NCBI RefSeq assembly: GCF_021390435.2
Contig: NZ_JAJVCN010000005.1
Coordinates: 310,001-374,000, forward strand
Reading direction: 5' to 3'
Length of the DNA stretch: 64,000 nt
DNA from: Kibdelosporangium philippinense
GTDB lineage: Bacteria; Actinomycetota; Actinomycetes; Mycobacteriales; Pseudonocardiaceae
Position numbers and translations under genes: made by a program. Each line of letters starts with the position of its first letter. Position 1 is the stretch's first letter. The notes below the pieces were generated by a model. It did no database searches, had not been told where the DNA came from, and was given only the letters and a program-made list of their open reading frames with translations. Shown piece after piece: positions 1 through 7,900 of this stretch.

Positions 1-568
1 TCGACAGATCCGAGCGACACGGCGGCGTCGTTGCTGGCGGCGTGGCATGGTTTCGGTACGGCAGAGGCGGCCGGAGGGTTCCTCGCCCAGGACAACCTGG
101 ATGATGCCGTCCTGGCCCGGAACGCCCGACCGGTGATGGCGGCCGTGGCCGTGCGGCTGCGTGAGGCTCCGTCCCTGCCCTATACCGACGAGATCATCGA
201 GACCGTGGACGGTCTGGTCCCTGACGACCTCCAGATTCCCGTCGACGACCGGGCGATCGTCTACCACGACTCGGACCAGCCGGTGGACCGATCCGCAGCG
301 GGGATTGTGCGTGGCGGCATCCTGGCATTGGCGCTGGAGTTTGAACACGCTGCTGCCGCAGGCGGCCGAGCACGCCGAGGATCCCGCTGACCGGGTCGCG
401 TGCGAACACGGCACCCGGCTCGCCTACGAACTCGGGCGCTGCTGGGAAGGCCGGCTGAGCTCCTTCCTCAACAGCTCCCGCGACCTGAGCGCCGCAGGTC
501 GACCTCGCCGGCAATCGGGCAAGAACACCAAGCGCAAACGCACGAAGAACACGAAGAAGAGGGCCTGA
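1..568 (+). pseudogene. Unknown protein, 5'-truncated by window edge, probable frameshift
   Basis: The frame open from base 1 runs to a stop at 388-390. A second frame, one base ahead, takes over at about 333-345 and continues to 568 with sensible coding sequence (AAEHAEDPADR, then a Lys/Arg-rich tail). The simplest reading is one gene, beginning left of the window, broken by a single-base change (mutation or sequencing error). The N-terminal part is acidic and helical; the tail is very basic, which suggests nucleic-acid contact. I do not recognise the family. The next gene starts only 6 bases after the stop at 568, so the two are probably co-transcribed. Confidence 0.55.
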
Positions 569-574
569 CCGCTG

Positions 575-1201
575 ATGCTGCCCACAGACCGGCTGGTCCT
601 CATCGACTTGGAGAACGTGGTCGGCTTTCGCCCGAAACCCCGCACTCTGCGCGCTCGGATCACCGCCCTGCTCGACGCCGCCGGACCACACCATCACGCC
701 GTGGCGGCCTACGCCGCCGACGATGCCGAGGACGACCTTACGGCCTCCGCGCTCGCCTGCCTGAATGTAGCGCCACTTCGGGTGCCGCCTCGCCCGGACG
801 CTGCGGAAACCGCGCTGCTGGCTCACGCGAGACGGATGCAGGCCGAGGGCTGCATGCTGTTCACGATCTGCTCCAGCGATCGCGCTTTCGCCTCGTTGAC
901 CAACGGCGAGTCCGCCCAGGTGGACGTGCTGATCTGGGAGGGACAACCCGTGAGTACGAAACTCGAACAAGTGGTCAACCACGTTCGCCGATTGCCCCGG
1001 CCAGGTGCCGAGGCATCCACCGCCGAGCCCACCATGCCCACCGCGCTACCGGACGCTGCAGCTCCGATGCGGTATCGAGAGGGCCGCCCCACGCGCCAGC
1101 CGCTGGACAGATTGACCGCTGGATTGATCACTGGCATCGGCATCGCGCTGGGACACCGCCTGGCGGACGAGTTGCTGTCACGGCGCGGCAAAAGCTCCTG
1201 A
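575..1201 (+). CDS. NYN/PIN-like nuclease domain protein
   Basis: The 208-residue protein opens with a hydrophobic strand and the LIDLEN motif (D11, E13, N14), as in NYN domains (PIN-like metal-dependent RNases). An acidic residue near 78 (AAETALL) and the SSDRAF segment (D102) fit the second and third acidic positions of that fold. After about residue 130 the chain is Pro/Ala-rich, ending in a short hydrophobic stretch (LITGIGIALG) that may be a weak membrane or helical segment. It lies between the upstream unknown gene (6-base gap) and the possible GIY-YIG gene (25-base gap), so a three-gene unit is likely. Family assignment comes from motif pattern only; RNA cleavage is inferred. Confidence 0.6.
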   Translation: MLPTDRLVLIDLENVVGFRPKPRTLRARITALLDAAGPHHHAVAAYAADDAEDDLTASALACLNVAPLRVPPRPDAAETALLAHARRMQAEGCMLFTICSSDRAFASLTNGESAQVDVLIWEGQPVSTKLEQVVNHVRRLPRPGAEASTAEPTMPTALPDAAAPMRYREGRPTRQPLDRLTAGLITGIGIALGHRLADELLSRRGKSS

Positions 1202-1226
1202 CTACGCGAGTTTGGAGGCCAGGTCG

Positions 1227-1787
1227 ATGAGTTCTGAAATGCCGGCTTTCGAAGCGGCTGCCGCGCGAGTGCAACGCCTGCACGACGAACGCGCGGCCCT
1301 GCAGGAACAGCTGCTCGCCGCCGAGGAGGAGCTGATCCGCCAGGCCGCCGCCGCACACCGCTCCGGAACATTGGACGCATGGGGCCTGCTCGACGCCTAC
1401 GACCTCGTCCGGGAAGGGGGGATCACCGGATTCGCCGCGCGCTGGAGAAAGGTCATCCCCTTCGACCGCCACGCACTTCGACGGATGGCCGAGGCCACCC
1501 CCAGGAGCCCAGACGGCACCTGGAGCGGTGACACCGGCTGGGACGGACTCGACGGGTCCGTCATCCCGCTCCGCGGCACCCAAGTGGTCTATGTCCTCTT
1601 CGGCCCTGGAAGTACGCCAGTGCGCCTCGGGATGACCCAAGCGTTCCGGGCGCACCTGAAGAGGCTTTACCGGGACGGCGTGACCTGGCGATCATGGAAA
1701 GCCTGGCCCTGCGAGAACCGGCAGGACGCCCTGGAGACGCGAAAGCGCATTGCGGCCCAATACGACCCCGCCGAACATCGCCACTAA
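1227..1787 (+). CDS. Coiled-coil protein with possible GIY-YIG nuclease-like C-terminus
   Basis: The ATG at 1227 is chosen over an upstream TTG because GGAGG at 1214-1218 sits 8 bases before it. The 186-residue protein has an Ala/Glu-rich coiled coil at about residues 10-45. The C-terminal half contains VVYVLFG (120-126), VRLGMT (132-137), an Arg-rich helix (RAHLKRL) and a later Glu (E170), which resembles the order of elements in a divergent GIY-YIG domain (first strand, Gly strand, Arg helix, catalytic Glu). The match is weak and the second Tyr is not canonical. Together with the adjacent NYN gene and the Wadjet operon 300 bp downstream, it looks like part of a defence cluster; that is inference. 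Confidence 0.5.
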   Translation: MSSEMPAFEAAAARVQRLHDERAALQEQLLAAEEELIRQAAAAHRSGTLDAWGLLDAYDLVREGGITGFAARWRKVIPFDRHALRRMAEATPRSPDGTWSGDTGWDGLDGSVIPLRGTQVVYVLFGPGSTPVRLGMTQAFRAHLKRLYRDGVTWRSWKAWPCENRQDALETRKRIAAQYDPAEHRH

Positions 1788-2085
1788 GGACCTGCCTGGC
1801 CAACCCGCGTGTGCAACCCGATCGTGTGAGGACGTAACGCGTTCGCAGCAGTCTGGCATCGGAGTCAGCTACACCTTCCGCAATGTGGCTACGGCATTGG
1901 GATTACCGGAAGTAAACCGACCAGAGCAACGACGACGAGACTCTGCAACACGTGGTAACCCACCCGCGCTCGCCGCATCCCGATCTTGTCGGTGGCGGGT
2001 GTCACTATCCGGCCATCGGACGACGACTGACCCCTTAGCGGCGCGCCGCCGCATGTCAGGCATGGGCTGATGGCTGGAGCGGACT
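1788..2085. other. Intergenic region upstream of the Wadjet operon
   Basis: This 298-base gap holds no convincing ORF on either strand. It separates the nuclease cassette from jetA and must hold the Wadjet promoter unless the operon is read through from upstream. A GGAG-type ribosome site (in CTGGAGCGG, about 2073-2081) precedes the jetA ATG. I see no strong terminator hairpin. Confidence 0.5.
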
Positions 2086-3597
2086 ATGACCACCTGGTGG
2101 AGACGGATCGAGCCGGACCTGTGGCGGTTTGCGTCGACGCCGTCCGAGCCGGTTCGGGAGGCGCATGCTGCCATCTTGGGTGCGTTGCTGGTGGCTAGCA
2201 CACGCGCTCCGATGGTCACGCTGACCGAGATCCAGGTCTTGCTTGTTGATCTCGGGTTCCGCGATCGTATGAGCAACGAGGAGCTCCGTGACATCCTCGA
2301 CCATTTTGTTGACGCCGAACTTGTCAAGCCGTTCAAGGATTACACAGCTCCTGTGGCCTCGCTGAGCGATGGAACGCGTCGACAGGAAGCGTGGGCGTTG
2401 ACCAAGAAGGGACGGGTCATTGTCCGCGCTGTTCGCAATGCTGTAAGCAGCCTCGATCGCACTCTGCAGCTTCCGCCCAGGCTCTTGGACGCAGTCCACG
2501 ATACGGTCCATGATCTGATAAAACACTCGAGAGACGACGTTGATCGATTGGCGACCGACCTCGCCCAGGTACGCGCGCACCTCGATCAGCTTGTCTCAGC
2601 TACAGGTGATTTCTACGGCGCTGTAGCGGCACTGGTTCAATTCGACGTCACTGATGACACAGTGTTCTTGAGTAGTCGAGAGCGAATTCTTTCGGCTCTG
2701 GGTCAATTCGCTCGCTCGACCGAGCGTTCTCTGGTTCGAGTGCGCGACGCCCTGATGGAGCTACGCGCCATTGGTCATGTCCGCCTGGTTGAACGCGGTC
2801 TTCGTGGCGCTGGAGTGCTCGACCCGTACGGGCAGCAGGCGTGGGCGGACGAAATGAAGCAGCATCTGGACGATCTCGACCGGTGGTTTGAACCGAGGGG
2901 ATCCATCGAGCGATTGATTGACTCTGCGGCGGGCGCGATTCATACGCTACTGGGCGCTATTGATCGTCGTTACTATGCGAACACGCGCGGTAGTGACCTC
3001 GGTTCCGACTTTCGCCAGATTGCTCGCATGCTTCACGTTCAGCCCTCCGACGCCGCCGCGTATCAGGTGTTCTCGGCAGCCTTCGGTATGTGGCCAGCGT
3101 CCCATCCCCGGCGTCCCGCCGTTGAAGATATCGCCACGGCAGTGCGCGCCGCTGATAGCACACCGGATCGCGCCGATGTAACACTGCGGGAGCATGATGC
3201 TGGCGCTCAATCGTCACGACGGCCACGCAAGATTCCGGACGTCGCCAAGGTTCGTGAAGCTGCTGAAGCACAAAAGATGTTTGAACTGCTTCGCCTGTCG
3301 GATCTCTCAGCTGATCTCATCACTCCGGGCGTCGTCACTCTGGAGCACTTCACCAATTTGGATGCCGAACACACAACGGTACTGGTCGAACTCATTGAAG
3401 AAGCCATGGTTGCTTTCGATACCTCGACTGGGTTTGGCGTTGCGGCTACATTGCGATGCCAACTCCGGCTGTGTGTAGGCGAGCCCGGACGCAAAGTGAC
3501 AGTGCAGCTAGCAGAAGGAACCCTCACAGCCCCCGACCTCCGGGTGGAGATTCGATCATTGGATGCAGATAGCCACGGAAAAGTTGAGGTGGCTTGA
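2086..3597 (+). CDS. jetA: Wadjet type III protein JetA (TIGR02677/DUF2397)
   Basis: First gene of a four-gene operon whose order and sizes (503, about 441, 1796 and 444 residues) match TIGR02677-TIGR02678-TIGR02680-TIGR02679, the type III Wadjet set. The family is the kleisin-like subunit that bridges the SMC-like motor. The sequence is helix-rich with a long amphipathic central region (about residues 120-280), as expected of a kleisin. The length is normal for the family. The stop overlaps the next gene by one base in a TGATG junction, so translation is probably coupled. Known role of Wadjet: recognises and cleaves small circular plasmid DNA after loop extrusion. Confidence 0.85.
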   Translation: MTTWWRRIEPDLWRFASTPSEPVREAHAAILGALLVASTRAPMVTLTEIQVLLVDLGFRDRMSNEELRDILDHFVDAELVKPFKDYTAPVASLSDGTRRQEAWALTKKGRVIVRAVRNAVSSLDRTLQLPPRLLDAVHDTVHDLIKHSRDDVDRLATDLAQVRAHLDQLVSATGDFYGAVAALVQFDVTDDTVFLSSRERILSALGQFARSTERSLVRVRDALMELRAIGHVRLVERGLRGAGVLDPYGQQAWADEMKQHLDDLDRWFEPRGSIERLIDSAAGAIHTLLGAIDRRYYANTRGSDLGSDFRQIARMLHVQPSDAAAYQVFSAAFGMWPASHPRRPAVEDIATAVRAADSTPDRADVTLREHDAGAQSSRRPRKIPDVAKVREAAEAQKMFELLRLSDLSADLITPGVVTLEHFTNLDAEHTTVLVELIEEAMVAFDTSTGFGVAATLRCQLRLCVGEPGRKVTVQLAEGTLTAPDLRVEIRSLDADSHGKVEVA

Positions 3598-4922
3598 TGC
3601 TTGAAGACGAGTTTCTCGGTCCCGACATTGTGACCGAGTCTTCGGTTGATCATGAATGTGGTCAGGTTATTGCCGAGCTGCTGCGGAACCCTCTGCTTAC
3701 CCAGGATGCCGATTCCGACCTCTTCCGGCTCGCGACTCTCTACGATGACGAACTTGTCCGGTGGTTCCGCGAGATGACAGGGTGGCGTCTAGAGGTGCAT
3801 CCCGCGGACGGAGTATGTCGACTGTATAAACGTCGGCGAGTGCCTCCCTGCGACCGAGTTCCGTTGCTTGTCCGCCAGCAACGCGCCGGACGACGCCCTG
3901 CCTCTCCACTGGTGCTCACGTTGTTGTGTCTGGTCTGCGAGCAGCTCTGGCGCAACCCTGAGACGAGTTTTAACGACCTGCAGCGTGATATTGCGCAGAC
4001 ATGTGCCACTGAAGCTGACGAGGGCAGACTTCCACAGTTTCAACCCGTCGCGCAGGCAGGTGAGGAACACGCTCGCGCAAACACCCATCGTGTCGCGCTC
4101 GTCGACGCCGTGCGCCTACTGCTCAAGTGGCATGTTATCAAGGTTGACAGGCCGGTAGACATTGCCGAGCAAGACGATCGTGCTGACCTTCTCATCTCAG
4201 CACGTCGAGAGCGCCTGATTGCCTTGCAAGCATGTCCGTCACCGACGCTGCTGAACATTGACCTTACGAAGCCAGAAACGCATATTGAATTGCTGTGTTC
4301 GGATCAAGCCGACCTTCCAGAACACGTCTCGATGCGTGAACATGAGCGCCGTCGGCGTCACCTCTCCTTGCGCGCTGTACTCGACGACCCCGGCGTCCCC
4401 ATTGACTCGTCTCACGACGTCGGCCGCTACCTCACGTCACCAGCTGGGCGTCGCCGAGCCACAACGGCGGCAGCCGCGGCCGGCCTCGTCTGCGTCATTC
4501 GCCGAGATTGGTGGACTGTCGCCGATCCGGAGGGCGGTACTACGGAGTGCGAGTTCCCCCGTGTACGGACTCAGGAACAACAGGCCGCCTTGGTACTGCT
4601 TTTCGAGCTTGCTCATCGACAGGACCCGGCCGCGCCCGTCAGTGTTGAACTGGCAGCGGCACTGCTTCGGAAGCACCTTGAGCAGGCCCCATGGTGGGCG
4701 CGCCGCTACCGCGGCCAGCGTGGTCCCGGACGGCTTGCCGAGATTGCATGCCAGCAGCTCGCGGACGCCGGCGTACTGGAGCCTCCAACTCCAGAGATGA
4801 ACAGCTGGCAGCCAACTTCCGCGATCCACCTGTGGAGTATTCGGATCATCAACCCGCAGCAGCAGCACTCCAGCTCCGTCCTGGATGAGTCCGACCTGAT
4901 TGAGGATAAGGAACTGCTATGA
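3597..4922 (+). CDS. jetB: Wadjet type III protein JetB (TIGR02678/DUF2398)
   Basis: I start at the ATG at 3597 (TGATG overlap with jetA) rather than the TTG three bases earlier. The 441-residue protein occupies the position of the KITE-like subunit in type III Wadjet, which binds the kleisin and regulates the SMC ATPase. It shows winged-helix-like stretches, for example the segment SPLVLTLLCLVCEQLW followed by an acidic helix, and a second Ala/Arg-rich one around residues 250-300. No catalytic motif is expected or seen. Its stop overlaps jetC in an ATGA junction (4919-4922). The assignment rests mainly on operon position, size and family resemblance. Confidence 0.82.
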   Translation: MLEDEFLGPDIVTESSVDHECGQVIAELLRNPLLTQDADSDLFRLATLYDDELVRWFREMTGWRLEVHPADGVCRLYKRRRVPPCDRVPLLVRQQRAGRRPASPLVLTLLCLVCEQLWRNPETSFNDLQRDIAQTCATEADEGRLPQFQPVAQAGEEHARANTHRVALVDAVRLLLKWHVIKVDRPVDIAEQDDRADLLISARRERLIALQACPSPTLLNIDLTKPETHIELLCSDQADLPEHVSMREHERRRRHLSLRAVLDDPGVPIDSSHDVGRYLTSPAGRRRATTAAAAAGLVCVIRRDWWTVADPEGGTTECEFPRVRTQEQQAALVLLFELAHRQDPAAPVSVELAAALLRKHLEQAPWWARRYRGQRGPGRLAEIACQQLADAGVLEPPTPEMNSWQPTSAIHLWSIRIINPQQQHSSSVLDESDLIEDKELL

Positions 4923-7900
4923 GCGGTCGACGCAAGGCCGAGATCGATCTCACCGCACTCGCTGGTCTGTTTGGTGTCGACGGTCAGGTAACGCTTGTCG
5001 ATCCGCAACCAGGCGTGGTCGGGCGATGGCAGCCAACCAGGGCAGGGGCAGTTAACTCGTGGCAATGGGCAAGCGAGCAGTTCCTGTTCAGAAACGGTTG
5101 GCTCGGCCTGGTGGGACGTAACGGTTCTGGAAAATCGTTGACCGGCTCCACCCTGTTCCCGACCTTCATGGATGGTGCCGTCTCGCAGAAAGCTCTGGCT
5201 GTCTCGGGCCGGTCCGGCGACACGCTTACGCAGCGGCATACCTGCTGGAAGACCAGTCAACCCAAGGTCGGACTGTGGTGGCAGGAGTTCGGCCGCACCG
5301 ACCACCCGACACAAGACGACTCGGCTGTGACACGCTGGATCACCGTTGGGCTATGGCTGCGCAGCAGTGGCGGTGACCGAACCGTCCTCGAACGTGGCTG
5401 GTTCATTGCGCCAGGCCGTGTCGACCAAGACCTTGTCTTCGAGCGGGAGCGGACTCCCATAGACATCGACGACCTGGCCCAACAGTTGGCTTCCATTGAC
5501 GGTGAGTTCTTCACCTCGCATGAGCGTCTGCATCGAGTCGCGTCCCGGCACCTCACTATCGTCCTCGCCGAAGACGATTTCGCAGAGGCCATCCGCAAGC
5601 CTCTGTACGATCCGTTGGACTCCGATCAAATGAATGCACTCGCCAACGTGCTACGCGCGCTTCGGAGCGTGCAAGTCAACGATCGGATTAGCCCCGAGCA
5701 GATGAAAGCGACCCTGACTTCAGCACTGCCCGCGCTTGATGTGGATCGCGTAAGGCGTCTCGCAGAAGCTCTGGCCAAAGCCGAGCAGATGAGAACCAGA
5801 CTGGAAACCGCCAAGAAGGAACGGGACAGTCTGGCGCAGATATCCAGCGGCTACCGTCGATATGCGACCGCGGTCGCCACCCTCGTGTCTGTCGCACTTG
5901 TTGTAGCGAACCGCGACCACGCTTTCCGCGCGAAGGAGCGGGACAATCTCACCAAGGCATTGGACTCCCATGAACGCACGCAGGACGACAGTAATCGCAA
6001 AGCTGAGGAGCTAACCAAGGAACTCAACAAGATCGCAGCCACGGTCGAAGTCCTCCAGAACAAGGCACGCGGACACGCCGGAGCAAGACTGGATGAACTC
6101 CGTCAACATTTGACAGAACTCGCCGGCATCGCGAACACCGCACAGAACGAAGCGGATAAGGCGGGAACGCTGCTCGACCAGCAGCGAAGCAACAGCAGCG
6201 AGCGGGACGCCGATGCCGCGAACGCCTCCGCCGCTCTCCGAACACTACTTTCCCAGCTGGCACAAGACTCTAGTGATCTCTACGCTAGCGCGTATTTCGA
6301 TACCCTCGAAAAGGAATCAGCTTCACTCTCTTCGAGTTTCCCTACCCTTCCTGCGGCGGGATTCGACCAACGGGTCGAGCATGCGAAGGCGGCGTTCTAC
6401 GCGTGGATAGACGACCAGCTTTCAGCGCTCCAAGAGGTTCTCGACGCTATTACGCAGCATCGCTCTGCATGCGATACCCGTGATGCGGCCGATCAGCGGT
6501 ACGCGACGGCTCAAGCAGCGGCTGACACCAAAGCAACGTCAGCACAGCAAGCTGCGGAGGCATCTCAACAGGCCGATAACGAGGTTCTGGACCGGCTGGT
6601 GGCGGTTGCCGATTCGTTGACAAGGATGCCCAGACCTCCCGACGCGATGTTCGAGACCGAGCCACTGGACCTCGACGCGATCCCGCGGTGGGCAGAACGA
6701 GCACTCGCCCAGGTTCTGGCCGCAGCCGATGTACCAGGAGCTGAGTCGCGCGCCGAGGCCGCACGTGAGGCCGCCGACCGAGCCCACCAGAGCGCGGATC
6801 AAGCAATCGCGGCTGCCACGCGCGCTACGACAACCGTCGCCGAGCAGGCCACATGCCTCGTCGACGAGAGCGCGTCGCTGGGAGAAGCACCGCCAGCCGT
6901 CAGGGAATTGACTGCCGTCAGGGAATTGACTGCGGCACTGACCGAGATCCCCGAGTGTGGTGCGCAACTGCTCCACACGCTTCGCGACCGGCTTGAAACA
7001 GCAGCCGAAGAAGCGCGGCGGCAAGTGACTGAGCGACAAGGTCGACTGCGGCAGGCCACAACGCTGCTGGCGGACTGGACCCACGCACAAGAACGTGCCC
7101 GCCGCGATGCGGCATCGGCCGAGGCCGCGGAGCAGGACGCGCACTTGGCTGGACGTCAAGCCGAAGCTGCCGCCCAAGGCGCCATCGCCGAAGCCACCGC
7201 TTGGGTCAACGCCGTTCACGCGTGGGTCGATGGGCTCGCATTGATCGGTTCCGCGCAGCTGCGGTTGCCCAACCGCGACGAGCCTGCGTCAGCTGATCCC
7301 GCTCCGTTGACATCGAGCCTGGAGACGGCGTACCGGGAGACGACGAACGTGCTCACGGCCGAACACACGACCGCGGAAGCAGAGGCCGCTGCCATCCGGG
7401 TGCGGTTGGCCGAACTTGAGGACGAGATCGCCGCGACGTCGCGAACCGAGCCCACCCCCGACGCGCCGTCCTGGCGCGCGACGAGAGCCGATCGGACCGG
7501 AGCACCGCTGTGGACCTTGGTCGACTTCGCAGACGATGTCCCTGCTCACCTGGCTGGAGAGTTGGAAGGCGCTCTACTTGCTGCCGGCATCCTGGACGCG
7601 TGGGTCTCTGACGACGGAGATCTGACCGACGGGGACGTGCATCTACGCGCCGGTGAGCCGCTGTCCGGTACCACCCTGGCCGACTTCTTGGTCCCCGAAC
7701 GCGATTGTGCCGTCCCGGCCGACTACATCCGGGCGATCCTGTCCTCGATCCAAGTAGTCGAAGCTGGTGCCGACGACGAGGCCCGCGCCTCGCTGGTGTT
7801 CGAGCTCGGCGGCGTAGTCCGCTCCGGAGTAGTCCACGCGGTCAGTCCGGCCGACTGGGCGCCGCAGCACATCGGTGCGACTGCACGCGAGCGGAACCGA

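Noticed and set aside
194..982. 262-residue minus-strand ORF over the NYN gene
   Set aside because: Antisense shadow of a gene with good start, motifs and operon position; Arg/Gly-rich composition typical of GC-rich shadows.
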